A stretch of DNA of 64,000 bases from Dactylosporangium vinaceum (GCF_019904175.1 NZ_CP061913.1:1736001-1800000), one strand, 5' to 3'; positions 1 through 11,400 are shown, numbered from the stretch's first letter. Notes: generated by a model from the sequence alone, not told the origin. A program made the numbers and translations.

Positions 1-477
1 GCCGGCCTGGCCGACACCACGGTGGTCCTGCTGGCCCCGGGCATGGGCGACGCCATCCAGGCCGCGAAGGCCGGCGTCCTGGAGATCGCCGACATCTTCG
101 TCGTCAACAAGGCCGACCGCGACGGCGCCGACGCCACGTACCGCGACATCCAGGGCATGATCGGCCTGGGCACCCGAGCCCCGGGCGACTGGCGCCCTCG
201 CGTGGTCCGCTGCGTAGCCGCCCGCGGCGAAGGCATCGCGGACCTGGTCGCCGCCATCGACGAGCACCGCGCCCACCTCGCCGCTTCGGGCGCGCTGACT
301 CTGCGCCGCATCCGCCGCGCGGAGGCGGAGATCGAGGCGATCGCGCTCGGCGTCTTGCGCGCGCGGATGCAGGACCTGCACAGCGGAGACTCACTGACAA
401 CCCTGGCCCGCGAGGTGGCGGAGGGCCGGACTGATCCGTACGCGGCGGCCGACACCCTGCTGGCGCAGCTCAGCTGA
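1..477 (+). CDS. MeaB/ArgK-type GTPase chaperone of B12-dependent mutase (5' truncated)
   Basis: The frame is open from the first base of the window and ends at a TGA, so only about 158 C-terminal residues are present. The visible part contains the G4 motif VVNKADR (NKxD, guanine recognition), preceded by PGMGDAIQAAKAGVLEIADIFV, and a helical C-terminal tail, as in MeaB/ArgK GTPases. By family knowledge these load and protect adenosylcobalamin in methylmalonyl- or isobutyryl-CoA mutase. The Walker A and switch regions lie outside the window. A mutase large subunit (icmA) lies about 9 kb downstream, which fits the role but is not the same operon. The gene is followed directly by the repeat island. 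Confidence 0.85.
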   Translation, partial: AGLADTTVVLLAPGMGDAIQAAKAGVLEIADIFVVNKADRDGADATYRDIQGMIGLGTRAPGDWRPRVVRCVAARGEGIADLVAAIDEHRAHLAASGALTLRRIRRAEAEIEAIALGVLRARMQDLHSGDSLTTLAREVAEGRTDPYAAADTLLAQLS

Positions 478-2700
<2,223 letters not shown>

Positions 2701-2831
2701 TTTGAGGTGGCGACCCGCTGGTGTGGTCCAGGACTCAGCGCATTCGTAGCCATAACTCCCCCGGCCGGATTGGAAGGGGGCCCAGAGAAGGGCGTCGGCC
2801 TCTGGCTGGTGTTAAAGAAGCACAGCTCAGC

Positions 2832-2837
2832 TAAGGT
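2832..2837 (+). promoter_or_regulatory. Possible -10 element (TAAGGT) of the first ABC operon
   Basis: TAAGGT fits the actinobacterial TANNNT pattern and lies in a less GC-rich patch between the repeat island and the GTG start at 2881. A TTAAAG at 2812-2817 is spaced too closely to be a good -35. A G-rich ribosome-binding site (GGGGGCAGG) sits just before the GTG. Confidence 0.35.
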
Positions 2838-2880
2838 CTGCGCGTCAACCTTCCGGCTTGATCAGCAATTGGGGGCAGGC

Positions 2881-5800
2881 GTGACGGCGTGGACCGTCAT
2901 GTTGCGTGGCATCAGGTATCGGGGCGGGCGGTCGTTCGTGGTGTTTTTGCTGGCCGTCATGGCCACCACGGCGGCTGTGCTCGTGCCCGCGTACAGCAGG
3001 GCTGCGCAACAGTCCGTGCTCACCGACGGGCTCGCGGCCGCGTCCACCGACGCGACCGGGCTCACCGTGGGGGCTACGGGCACGAAAGAGAGTGCCGCGT
3101 ACATGGACCTGGCCGAGATCCGGCTGGCCGTGAACGCCGCCCTCGACAAGGACGGCCGGCTCAACGAGCGGCTCGACCGGCCCGTCGCGGCCATGGACAC
3201 CGAGGTCACCTACGCCGAGGCCGGCGGCAAGCTGGCCTTCCGCCAGGACGTCTGCCGGCAGCTCGAGATCGACGGGGCCTGCCCGGACAACCCGGGCGAG
3301 GTCGTTGTCAGCCGCCGGACCGCCGACGCGCACCATCTCAAACCCGGCGAATTCGTCACCGTCCACCTGGGGCCGGTCACGGGTGGCAAGGACAAAAGCT
3401 TCAAGATCTCCGGTTTGTACTCCCCAAAAGCCCCCAACTCCCCCTACTGGGGACGCACCGCCTACTTCAGTGCGGGCGCCGACAGTGAGGGTGAGCGCGC
3501 GGACGCGCTGTTCAGCCTCACCGAGGACGATCTGCGCGCCGAGCCGACGGCGACCCTGGCGACGCGGCTCGAGTACCCGCTGCGAAGCGACCGGGTCCAC
3601 CTCGATGATGTCGCGGGGCTGCGGGTGGACCTGCAGGCGCTCGCGGACAACTTGCGCGGGCGCGAGCTCGAGGTGACGAGCGCGCTGCCGTCGGTCCTGC
3701 GCGATATCGACCTGGATCAGGGGGCCATCGCGCGGACGGCGCCCGTCATCGCGGTACCGACGCTGCTGTTGTGCTGGTTCGTGCTCTTCCTGCTCGTCGC
3801 GTCGCTCACGGAGGAGCGGGGGCCGGAGATCGCGCTGGCCAAGCTGCGCGGGTATCCGGCCGGGCGGGCGGCGCGGTTCGGGCTCGGGGAGATCCTGCTG
3901 CTGACGGCGGCGGCGGTGCCCGTCGGGCTGGGGGCCGGGTTCGGGCTCGTCGAGCTCGCGGCGCGCACCCTGCTCGCGCCCGGGGTGCACGCGGAGGTGC
4001 GGTGGCCGGTGTTCGCGGCGGCCGGGATCGCGCTCGTGGCCGGGGTCGTCGCGGCGCTGCTGGCCGCGCGGCGGACCCTCGCGCGGCCGGTTCTGGGGCT
4101 GCTGCGGCGAGTGCCCGTGCGCGGTGGCTGGCGCGCGGGCGCGGCGGAGGGGGTGGTCGTGGCGCTGGCCGCGGCGAGTCTCGTCGCGGCCGCCGGAGAC
4201 CGGGCCGCGCCGCTGGCGCTGCTTGCCCCGCCGCTGCTGGCCCTGGTGCTCGGGATCGCGTCCGCGCGGCTGCTCGGGCTGTGGTCGGCCGCGCGGCTGC
4301 GGCTGGCCCGGCGCAGCGGGCGGATCGTGCCGCTGCTGTCCGCGGCGCAGCTGTCGCGGCGGCCGGGCGGGCAGCGGCTCGTCGTGGTGGTGACCGTGGC
4401 TGTCGCGCTGCTGGCGTTCGCCGCGACCGCGTGGGACGTGGCCGCGCGGGCGCGGGGCGACGTGGCCGAGGACGCGGTCGGGGCCGAGCGGGTGTACACG
4501 GTCAACGCCGCGCACCCGGGCGCGCTGGAGGCGGCGGTGGCCGCGGCTGACCCCTCGAAGCACTCGATGGCGGTGGTCCGGGCCAGCCAGCGCTTCGACA
4601 ACAGCCCCGTGGAGCTGCTCGGCGTGCAGGCCGACCGGCTCGCCGACGTCGCGGCCTGGCGCGGGCACGCCCGCGAGCAGGTGGGCGGCATCGCGGCCCG
4701 GCTGCATCCGGCGGCGGCCGAGCCGCTCACGCTGGGCAAGGACCTCAGCGCCGAGGTGACAGTCGACGCGCTGCCGGCCCGGCCCGCGCTCCGCCTGGCC
4801 GCCGTGGTGGCCGACCCGGGCCGGCCGCCGCGCACCGTGACGCTGGGGGCGCTGGCCAAGGGCACGCGGACGTACCACGCGGCGCTGCCTGGATGCGCCG
4901 GTGACTGCCGGCTCATCGGGCTGGCGGTCGGGCGGGCGGCCGGCGGCAGCGACCCGTATGCGGTCACGGTGGCCGTGCGCTCCCTCGCGACGGGCGCCGG
5001 ACCCCTTGACGCCGGATTCGACGTGGCCGGGCGCTGGCAGGCCCGGCCCGCGGCGGCCGGCGCGACAGTCGCCGTGCGCGCGGGCGCGGCGCTCGGCGTC
5101 GACGTCTCCGGGGCCGACCCGGCCGACGCCGTGGTCGAGCACGTGGACACGCCGGACGCGCTGCCGGCGGTGCTGGCGGGCGGGGCGCCGACCGACGATG
5201 CCCGCGCGGTCGCGTTCAAGCTGCCGGGCTTCTCGGACCAGCCGCAGCCGTTCACGGTCGCGGCCCGCACCGACAGCCTCCCGCGCGCCGGCCGCCGCGC
5301 GGTCATGTTCGATCTCGACTACGCCACTCGGATGGCCGAGCGCGGCTCCAGCCTGGCCGACAATGGCTCGCTGCGCTACGAGGTGTGGGCGGGCGCGGGC
5401 GCGCCCGCGGACCTGGCCGCCCGCCTCGGCACCCAGGGCATCCAGGTGCTGCAGACGGAGTCGATCGCGGGCGTCACCGACCGGCTGGCCCGGCGCGCGC
5501 CCGCGCTCGGCCTGTGGCTGTATCTGCTGGCCGGGGGTGCGGCGATTCTCCTCGCGCTCGGTGTGGTGCTGCTGAGCGCGTACGTCGGGGTGCGCGCCCG
5601 CCTCTACGAGATGGCGGCGCTGCGGGTCGCCGGGGTGCGGGCCGGGCAGCTGCGGCGGGCGGTGCTCCGGGAGTACCGGGCGCTGCTGGGCCTGCCGCTC
5701 CTGGTCGGCCTGGCCGCGGGGATCGCCGGCGCGCTCGTCATGCTGCCGGGGATACCGCTGGTGACGGTCGGCGAACCGGCGGGCTCGTTCTCCTACGAGC

Positions 5801-5925
5801 CGGCCCTCGGCGCACTGCCGGTCGCCGTGGTGCTGACGGTGCTCGGCCTGTCGCTCACGGTGCTCTTCGTCCTCCGGCTCTTGAGCCGGGCGACACCGCT
5901 GCGGCTTCGCGACGGTGCGCAGTGA
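2881..5925 (+). CDS. Large FtsX/MacB-type ABC transporter permease
   Basis: A 1014-residue membrane protein starting at GTG 2881, chosen because a G-rich ribosome-binding site precedes it, an N-terminal membrane segment follows (about residues 18-38) and both paralogues start at the equivalent place. The frame stays open upstream only through repeat DNA. A large extracellular domain is followed near residue 294 by the first FtsX core with the motif CWFVLFL...ERGPEIALAKLRG; three more helices close the protein (about 878-1000). The same CWFxLxxxV...LRG motif recurs in the permeases at 11401 and 14557. The stop codon overlaps the next start (GTGA), so translation is probably coupled to the two ATPases. 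The substrate cannot be told; export of a lipid, peptide or drug-like compound is typical of the fold. Confidence 0.9.
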   Translation: MTAWTVMLRGIRYRGGRSFVVFLLAVMATTAAVLVPAYSRAAQQSVLTDGLAAASTDATGLTVGATGTKESAAYMDLAEIRLAVNAALDKDGRLNERLDRPVAAMDTEVTYAEAGGKLAFRQDVCRQLEIDGACPDNPGEVVVSRRTADAHHLKPGEFVTVHLGPVTGGKDKSFKISGLYSPKAPNSPYWGRTAYFSAGADSEGERADALFSLTEDDLRAEPTATLATRLEYPLRSDRVHLDDVAGLRVDLQALADNLRGRELEVTSALPSVLRDIDLDQGAIARTAPVIAVPTLLLCWFVLFLLVASLTEERGPEIALAKLRGYPAGRAARFGLGEILLLTAAAVPVGLGAGFGLVELAARTLLAPGVHAEVRWPVFAAAGIALVAGVVAALLAARRTLARPVLGLLRRVPVRGGWRAGAAEGVVVALAAASLVAAAGDRAAPLALLAPPLLALVLGIASARLLGLWSAARLRLARRSGRIVPLLSAAQLSRRPGGQRLVVVVTVAVALLAFAATAWDVAARARGDVAEDAVGAERVYTVNAAHPGALEAAVAAADPSKHSMAVVRASQRFDNSPVELLGVQADRLADVAAWRGHAREQVGGIAARLHPAAAEPLTLGKDLSAEVTVDALPARPALRLAAVVADPGRPPRTVTLGALAKGTRTYHAALPGCAGDCRLIGLAVGRAAGGSDPYAVTVAVRSLATGAGPLDAGFDVAGRWQARPAAAGATVAVRAGAALGVDVSGADPADAVVEHVDTPDALPAVLAGGAPTDDARAVAFKLPGFSDQPQPFTVAARTDSLPRAGRRAVMFDLDYATRMAERGSSLADNGSLRYEVWAGAGAPADLAARLGTQGIQVLQTESIAGVTDRLARRAPALGLWLYLLAGGAAILLALGVVLLSAYVGVRARLYEMAALRVAGVRAGQLRRAVLREYRALLGLPLLVGLAAGIAGALVMLPGIPLVTVGEPAGSFSYEPALGALPVAVVLTVLGLSLTVLFVLRLLSRATPLRLRDGAQ

Positions 5926-6779
5926 CGGCGGGGCTCAGCGTGGTGTGCCGGGGGCTGGTGTACATCTATCGGCTGGACGGGTACGACATCGTGGCGTTGT
6001 CCGGGGTTGATCTGGACATCTCGGCCGGCGAGTCGGTGGCGTTGCTGGGGCCGTCGGGCTCGGGCAAGTCCACGCTGCTGGCACTGCTGGCCGGGCTGCT
6101 GGCGCCGTCGGCCGGGCGGCTCACCGTCGGCGAGCACGACCTGGTGCGGGCCACTGCGGCCGAGCTCCAGGCGATGCGGGCGGCCGATGTCGGGGTGGTG
6201 CTGCAGGGGGCGGGGCGTAACCTGCTGCCGTACCTGACCGCGGAGCAGAACGTGCGCTTCGCCCAGCGCGGCGTCCCCGCCGAGCGGCGCCGGTCGCTGC
6301 CCGACCCGCGCGAGGTGCTCACGACTGTCGGCCTCACGGGGCGCGGACGCAACCGGCAGCGCCCGCAAAGACTCTCTCCTGGTGAGCGTCAGCGGTTGGC
6401 GCTCGCCGTGGGACTGGCCGGCCGGCCGGGCCTGCTGCTCGCGGACGAGCCGACCAGCCAGCTCGACACCCGGGCGCGCGACGAGGTACTGCTGGCCCTC
6501 GACGCCGTCCGCCGGGCGGGCACGACCGTGGTGGTCGTGACCCACGACCCGGACGTGGGGCGCCGGATGGGCCGGACGGTCACCATCCGCGACGGCCGGG
6601 TCGGAGCGGAAGGGCGCCGCGGAGAGGACTACGCGGTCGTGGGCCGCGACGGTACGGTGCATCTGCCGCAGGACGTGCTGCGCATGTTGCCGCCGGGCAC
6701 GCTGGTGGGCGTCGAGCCCCAGCCCGACGGCACGGTGCTGCTGGTCCCGGCTCGAGCCAACGTGGAGGGTGTGCAGTGA
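5922..6779 (+). CDS. ABC transporter ATPase with altered signature motif and AbrB-like tail
   Basis: A 285-residue ATPase beginning at GTG 5922, four bases inside the upstream stop. It has Walker A GPSGSGKST, a Q-loop VVLQGAGRN, Walker B GLLLADEPTSQLD and the H-loop THDPD. The signature reads LSPGERQ instead of LSGGQ, so the composite ATP site it contributes to may be impaired. After the nucleotide-binding domain (about residues 1-225) comes a roughly 50-residue extension of the form DGTVHLPQDVL...PPGTLVGVE, which resembles the swapped-hairpin AbrB/MazE pattern; this likeness is my inference. The paralogue at 17774 has the same tail. It probably pairs with the canonical ATPase at 6776 to drive the permease at 2881. 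Confidence 0.9.
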   Translation: MTAGLSVVCRGLVYIYRLDGYDIVALSGVDLDISAGESVALLGPSGSGKSTLLALLAGLLAPSAGRLTVGEHDLVRATAAELQAMRAADVGVVLQGAGRNLLPYLTAEQNVRFAQRGVPAERRRSLPDPREVLTTVGLTGRGRNRQRPQRLSPGERQRLALAVGLAGRPGLLLADEPTSQLDTRARDEVLLALDAVRRAGTTVVVVTHDPDVGRRMGRTVTIRDGRVGAEGRRGEDYAVVGRDGTVHLPQDVLRMLPPGTLVGVEPQPDGTVLLVPARANVEGVQ

Positions 6780-7429
6780 AGACGCTGACGGTCGACGGGG
6801 TGACGGTCGCGTACGAGCGGGACCACCCGGTCCTGAACGACGTGTCGGTCGTGGTGTCCCCGGGCCAGATCCTGGCCGTGACGGGACCCTCCGGCGCGGG
6901 CAAGACGACGCTGCTGTGGGCGATGGCGGGCCTGCTGCGCCCGGCCGCGGGCAGCGTCTCGGTCGACGCCACCCCCCTGCGCGACCGCGATCACGCCGTG
7001 GCCGAGCGGGTCGTGCTGATCCCCCAGGACAACGGCCTGGCCGCGATCCTCACCGCCCAGGAGAACATCCAGGTCGCCATGATCGCCGGCGGCTCGCCCC
7101 CGGCCGACGCCCGCCGCGCCACCGTGGCCTCCCTGGAGCGCCTCGGCCTGGCCGGCCAGGCCGACCAGCTGGTCGAGGAGCTCTCCGGCGGCCAGCAGCA
7201 ACGCACGGCGATCGCCCGCGGCATCGCCCTGCACGGCGACATCCTCCTGGCCGACGAGGTCACCAGCGAGCTGGACGCCACCAACCGCCAGAAGGTCATG
7301 GAGCTCCTGCAGGAGGAGGCCCGCCGCGGCGCCGCGGTCGTCTTCGCCACCCACGACCCCGAGGCCGCGGCCGCCTGCGACCGCGAACTGCACCTCTCCG
7401 ACGGCACCGCCGAGCTGATCCGCGGCTGA
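6776..7429 (+). CDS. ABC transporter ATPase, canonical
   Basis: A 217-residue ATPase starting at GTG 6776, overlapping the previous stop by four bases. It carries Walker A GPSGAGKTT, Q-loop VLIPQDNG, an intact signature ELSGGQQQR, Walker B ILLADEVTSELD and H-loop THDPE. In contrast to its partner at 5922 every catalytic motif is present. Together they make a three-gene operon that would give a permease with an asymmetric ATPase heterodimer, one good and one degenerate signature. The family is the MacB/LolD-like branch normally coupled to FtsX permeases. A hairpin follows at 7444-7482. Confidence 0.92.
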   Translation: MKTLTVDGVTVAYERDHPVLNDVSVVVSPGQILAVTGPSGAGKTTLLWAMAGLLRPAAGSVSVDATPLRDRDHAVAERVVLIPQDNGLAAILTAQENIQVAMIAGGSPPADARRATVASLERLGLAGQADQLVEELSGGQQQRTAIARGIALHGDILLADEVTSELDATNRQKVMELLQEEARRGAAVVFATHDPEAAAACDRELHLSDGTAELIRG

Positions 7430-7443
7430 GGCCGCACGCGCAG

Positions 7444-7482
7444 CCGGTCGACCGCGCGTCCGGCATTGCCGCGGTCGACCGG
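7444..7482. terminator. Perfect 13-bp inverted repeat after the ABC operon
   Basis: CCGGTCGACCGCG and its exact complement CGCGGTCGACCGG are separated by 13 nt. There is no T-tract, so it may stop transcription in the actinobacterial U-less way, protect a 3' end, or be a protein site. Confidence 0.55.
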
Positions 7483-7615
7483 GCCGGTGGCCGGGGCCGG
7501 TGGCTGGGGCCGCGGGCCGGACAAGGCCCGCGATCCGGGCACCGGGGGACTTCTCGGGAGCAATCACAGCGTATGGTGAGCGACGTTTGTGAATGCCTGA
7601 AACGGGAGGTCCGGC

Positions 7616-8806
7616 ATGCGGAAACGGATGTTCGTCGCGGCTGCGGTCGCCGCGCTGGGGGTCGGGGTCGTTGCGGTGCCGGAGGCGCTGGCGGCGGCCG
7701 GGCCCGCGGTGCTGCCGGCCGGGCAGTTCACGCTCGCGGCCGACTACCACAGGTACGACGAGCTCAACAGCGCGCTCGTCGCCAAGCTGGGGACGGCGGC
7801 CGTGCACACGGTCATGGACAACGCCAACCACGACCGTGGTGCGATCACTGACTCGCTCGGCGTGGCCGGATACCAGACCGGGTTCACGTTCGACAGCGGC
7901 GACAACAGCGACTGTGCCAACTACCCGCAGGGCATCACCACCAGCCGGGATGCCGTCGGCACGGCGAACGGTGGCAACTACGACGGGCATCAGCTGGTGC
8001 TCGTGAGCTGGTACACCAAGGACGGCTGCGACGGCGCGTCCGCGCGCAGCCGGATCACGCTCGTCGACTGGGACGCCACCTACCCCAACAAGTACCGGAA
8101 GATCCTGCTCGTCGAGGCGACCGGTACCGCCGCCGCGCCGAACTTCCGGGACGTCAAGGTCCATGCCGGCGGGGTGTCGTGGTACGGGGACTACCTGTAC
8201 GTCGCCGACACCGGGCACGGGATGCGCGTGTTCGACATGCGCAAGATCCTGAAGACGGACACCGGCGGGAGCGCGGAGCAGATCGGGCGGCAGGCGGACG
8301 GGTCGACGTACTACGCGCACAACTACGCCTACGTGCTGCCCCAGGTCGGCACCGTCACCGCGGCCACGACGTCCGGCACGCCGCTTGCCTGGTCGAGCAT
8401 CTCGCTGGACCGGGTCAGCCGGTCGATCGTGATGAACGAGTACACGTGCGCGTCCGGCTGCACCGACTACCCCAACCGGGCGCCGCGGGCCGTGCGGTTC
8501 CCGTTCGCGGCGGGCGCGACGACCTTCGCCGCGGCCACGAGCGCTTCGGAGGCGCTGCAGCTGCCCTGGTACAGGCTGAACGGCGTTGCTTCACACAACG
8601 GTCGCTGGTGGTTCAACTCCTCGGGCTCCAAGCAGCTGTACTACTGGACGCCGGCCGACGGGGCGCACACGTACGCGTGGGTGAGCGGCGGGGAGAGCAT
8701 CAGTTACTGGGAGGATGCGGACTCGGCGGACCTGCTCTGGTCGCTGCAGGAGAGCGTCGGGCACCGGAATGTCTTCGCTGTGACTCAGGCGACCTACGGG
8801 GCCTGA
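7616..8806 (+). CDS. Secreted protein of unknown function
   Basis: A 396-residue protein with a Sec-type signal peptide (MRKRMF, then a long Ala/Val core, cleavage likely near residue 26 at ALA-A). The start is fixed by the strong site GGGAGG seven bases upstream of ATG 7616. The mature part is rich in Tyr, Trp, Asp and Gly, with stretches such as VKVHAGGVSWYGDYLYVADTGHGMRVFDM that look like the blades of a beta-propeller; this is inference. Four cysteines could pair. No catalytic motif was recognised. A possible -10 TATGGT lies at 7572-7577, and a classical hairpin with a T-run follows the stop, so the gene is probably transcribed alone. Unknown secreted proteins of this kind are common in actinomycetes. 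Confidence 0.85.
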   Translation: MRKRMFVAAAVAALGVGVVAVPEALAAAGPAVLPAGQFTLAADYHRYDELNSALVAKLGTAAVHTVMDNANHDRGAITDSLGVAGYQTGFTFDSGDNSDCANYPQGITTSRDAVGTANGGNYDGHQLVLVSWYTKDGCDGASARSRITLVDWDATYPNKYRKILLVEATGTAAAPNFRDVKVHAGGVSWYGDYLYVADTGHGMRVFDMRKILKTDTGGSAEQIGRQADGSTYYAHNYAYVLPQVGTVTAATTSGTPLAWSSISLDRVSRSIVMNEYTCASGCTDYPNRAPRAVRFPFAAGATTFAAATSASEALQLPWYRLNGVASHNGRWWFNSSGSKQLYYWTPADGAHTYAWVSGGESISYWEDADSADLLWSLQESVGHRNVFAVTQATYGA

Positions 8807-8808
8807 TT

Positions 8809-8831
8809 CGCGAGTACGCTCGCGTCGTTTT
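8809..8831 (+). terminator. Rho-independent terminator
   Basis: Stem CGCGAG/CTCGCG with loop TACG, followed by TCGTTTT. It directly follows the stop codon of the secreted protein. The loop and the TACGCT within it could also serve as a -10 for the next gene. Confidence 0.65.
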
Positions 8832-8863
8832 CAGGACCTGGGTGACGATGGGGAGAGAACGGC

Positions 8864-9535
8864 ATGAGCGAGACCACGGCCGGGTTTCCGGCCCGCACCG
8901 ACATCGACGATCCCGATCTGACCGGTGACGCACTGTCCACGGTCGAGCCGGCGTCGGGTGTGACAGTACCGTCGCAGGGCGGCGCGCCCGAGCAGGAGCA
9001 GTCGCGCTTCGACGAGGCGGCGGAGAAGGTCGGCGCGTTCGCCTCCACCACCGCGGACCGGGTCGGGGAGTTCGCGACGAGCACCGCCGCCGCGTCCGGG
9101 CGGGTCGCGTCGCAGGTCGTCGACCGGCTGCGCAACAACGCCGAGCTGACCGCGGATCGCGGCACCACGACGATCGCCGACGAGGTCGTCGAGAAGATCG
9201 CCGGCATCGCCGCGCGGAAGGTCGAGGGCGTGTACGACCTCGGCGGCGACGTCGCCCGGGTGTTCGCGGCCGTGCGGGACCGGATCGGGCTCGGCGACGA
9301 CGAGAAGGAGAACGGCAACCGCGGCGTCACCGTGCGTCTCGAGGGCCGCAACGCGACCGTGCGGGTCACGCTGGTGATCGAGTACGGCTACGTCGTGTAC
9401 TCCGTCGCCGAAAAGGTCCGGGCCCAGGTCATCACCTCGGTCGAGAACCTCCTCGGACTCGAGGTCACCGCGGTGGACATCGTGGTCGACGACGTGCACG
9501 TGGACGATGAGGACAAAGAGCCGAAAGCCGCCTGA
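8864..9535 (+). CDS. Asp23/Gls24 family envelope-stress protein
   Basis: A 223-residue protein starting at ATG 8864 after GGGGAGAG. Residues 1-100 are acidic and Ala/Thr-rich, probably flexible. Residues about 105-215 form an Asp23/Gls24 domain: RGTTTIADEVVEKIAGIAARKVEGV at its start, then two beta-rich stretches with VTVRLEGRNATVRVTLVIEYGY and VTAVDIVVDDVHV at the end. In Gram-positive bacteria members lie under the membrane and respond to envelope or alkaline stress. No amphipathic membrane partner (AmaP) is next to it. A hairpin follows at 9552-9575, so it is likely a single transcription unit. Confidence 0.88.
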   Translation: MSETTAGFPARTDIDDPDLTGDALSTVEPASGVTVPSQGGAPEQEQSRFDEAAEKVGAFASTTADRVGEFATSTAAASGRVASQVVDRLRNNAELTADRGTTTIADEVVEKIAGIAARKVEGVYDLGGDVARVFAAVRDRIGLGDDEKENGNRGVTVRLEGRNATVRVTLVIEYGYVVYSVAEKVRAQVITSVENLLGLEVTAVDIVVDDVHVDDEDKEPKAA

Positions 9536-9551
9536 GGGGGTACCGCACGCG

Positions 9552-9575
9552 CCCGCGCCGGGGATCCGGCGCGGG
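9552..9575 (+). terminator. 10-bp GC-rich hairpin terminator
   Basis: CCCGCGCCGG, loop GGAT, CCGGCGCGGG, with no U-tract. It lies between the Asp23-family gene and the icmA promoter. Confidence 0.6.
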
Positions 9576-9602
9576 ACCTTAGCGATCGTTCAGGTGGACC
9601 GC

Positions 9603-9608
9603 TAGCAT
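9603..9608 (+). promoter_or_regulatory. -10 element TAGCAT, leaderless promoter of icmA
   Basis: TAGCAT fits TANNNT and lies seven bases before ATG 9616, so transcription would begin at or next to the A of the start codon. No usable ribosome-binding site exists for either the ATG or the GTG at 9610. Confidence 0.6.
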
Positions 9609-9615
9609 CGTGGGT

Positions 9616-11304
9616 ATGGACGCCCACGACATCGCCGCGGGGCGCGCCCGCTGGCAGCGCCGATACGACGATGCACGCAAGCGGGACGCCGACTTCACCA
9701 CGCTGTCCGGCTCGCCGGTGGAGCCGGTCTACGGGCCGCCCGAGGGCGTCGAGGTGCCCGGGTTCGAGCGGATCGGCTGGCCGGGCGAATACCCCTACAC
9801 CCGCGGCCTGCACCCGACCGGCTACCGCGGCCGCACCTGGACGATCCGCCAGTTCTCCGGGTTCGGCAACGCCCAGCAGACCAACGCGCGCTACAAGATG
9901 CTGCTCGGCGCGGGCGGCGGCGGGCTCTCCGTGGCCTTCGACATGCCGACGCTCATGGGCCGCGACTCCGACGAGCCCCAGTCGCTGGGCGAGGTCGGGC
10001 ACTGTGGCGTGGCGATCGACTCCGCGGCCGACATGGACATCCTCTTCGACGGCATCCCGCTCGCCGACGTGACCACCAGCATGACCATCTCCGGGCCGGC
10101 GGTGCCGGTGTTCTGCATGTACCTGGTCGCGGCCGAGCGGCAGGGCGCCGACCTGAGCAAGCTGGACGGGACGCTGCAGACCGACATCTTCAAGGAGTAC
10201 ATCGCCCAGAAGGAGTGGCTCTTCCCGCCCGAGCCCCACCTCCGGCTCATCGGCGACCTGATGGAGTACACCGGAGCGAACATCCCGCGCTACAAGCCGC
10301 TGTCCGTGTCCGGGTACCACATCCGGGAGGCGGGCTCGACCGCCGCGCAGGAGCTCGCGTTCACCCTGGCCGACGGGTTCGGGTACGTCGAGCTCGGCCA
10401 GTCGCGGGGCCTTGACGTCAACGCGTTCGCGCCCGGGCTCAGCTTCTTCTTCGACGCCCACGTCGACTTCTTCGAGGAGATCGCCAAGTTCCGGGCCGCG
10501 CGGCGGATCTGGGCCCGGTGGCTGCGCGACGTCTACGGCGCGACGAACGAGAAGGCGCTGTGGCTCAAGTTCCACACGCAGACCGCGGGCGTGTCGCTGA
10601 CCGCGCAGCAGCCGTACAACAACGTCGTGCGCACCGCCGTGGAGGCGCTCGCGGCCGTGCTCGGCGGCACCAACTCGCTGCACACCAACGCGCTCGACGA
10701 GACGCTGGCGCTGCCGACCGACGAGGCGGCCGAGATCGCGCTGCGCACCCAGCAGGTGCTCATGGAGGAGACCGGGGTCACGAACGTCGCCGACCCGCTG
10801 GGCGGCTCCTGGTACGTCGAGGCCCTCACCGACCGCATCGAGGCTGAGGCCGAGGCCATTTTCCAGCGGATCCGCGACATGGGCGCGAACGACACCAACG
10901 GCGGCGGGACGATCACCGCGGGCATCCTGCGCGGGATCGAGGACGGCTGGTTCATGAGCGAGATCGCCGACTCCGCCTTCATCTACCAGCAGGCCTTGGA
11001 GAAGGGCGACAAGCGGGTCGTCGGCGTCAACGTGCACACCGGCTCGGTCACCCGCGACCTCGACATCCTGCGCGTCTCGCACGAGGTCGAGGTCGAGCAG
11101 AACCGGCTGCTCAGCGCCCGCCGGGCCGGCCGCGACAACGCGGCGGTCAAGGAGCGGCTCGAGCGCATGGTCGCGGCCGCGCGGGGCGGGGAGAACATGA
11201 TCCCCGCGATGCTCGACGCGTGCCGGGCCGAGGCGACCCTCGGCGAGATCTGCGGTGCGCTGAAGGCCGAGTGGGGCATCTACCGCGAACCCGCCCGTTT
11301 CTGA
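9616..11304 (+). CDS. icmA: Isobutyryl-CoA mutase large (substrate-binding) subunit
   Basis: A 562-residue TIM-barrel subunit that, with a small B12-binding subunit, interconverts isobutyryl-CoA and n-butyryl-CoA, linking valine and fatty-acid metabolism. Length and the absence of a C-terminal cobalamin domain match IcmA rather than methylmalonyl-CoA mutase. The specificity residues agree: Phe80 in TIRQFSGFG and Gln198 in EYIAQKEW, where methylmalonyl-CoA mutase has Tyr and Arg. With ATG 9616 as start the numbering falls exactly on 80 and 198; an in-frame GTG at 9610 would add two residues. Motifs [20 protein letters not shown] and [11 protein letters not shown] are typical. The icmB partner is not in the window. 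A MeaB-type GTPase ends 9 kb upstream. Confidence 0.93.
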   Translation: MDAHDIAAGRARWQRRYDDARKRDADFTTLSGSPVEPVYGPPEGVEVPGFERIGWPGEYPYTRGLHPTGYRGRTWTIRQFSGFGNAQQTNARYKMLLGAGGGGLSVAFDMPTLMGRDSDEPQSLGEVGHCGVAIDSAADMDILFDGIPLADVTTSMTISGPAVPVFCMYLVAAERQGADLSKLDGTLQTDIFKEYIAQKEWLFPPEPHLRLIGDLMEYTGANIPRYKPLSVSGYHIREAGSTAAQELAFTLADGFGYVELGQSRGLDVNAFAPGLSFFFDAHVDFFEEIAKFRAARRIWARWLRDVYGATNEKALWLKFHTQTAGVSLTAQQPYNNVVRTAVEALAAVLGGTNSLHTNALDETLALPTDEAAEIALRTQQVLMEETGVTNVADPLGGSWYVEALTDRIEAEAEAIFQRIRDMGANDTNGGGTITAGILRGIEDGWFMSEIADSAFIYQQALEKGDKRVVGVNVHTGSVTRDLDILRVSHEVEVEQNRLLSARRAGRDNAAVKERLERMVAAARGGENMIPAMLDACRAEATLGEICGALKAEWGIYREPARF

Positions 11305-11400
11305 ACCATAACCGCGTTACAGAACCGCAATACAAGACCGCAACCGGCTTCACCCCCCGCTGGTCTTCTAACGACGACCTTGACCAACGGGGGAGGGGCT

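Noticed and set aside
2845-5142. 765-codon minus-strand frame antisense to the first permease
   Set aside because: Arg/Gly/Gln/His-rich composition typical of antisense reading; the sense strand has clear FtsX motifs.
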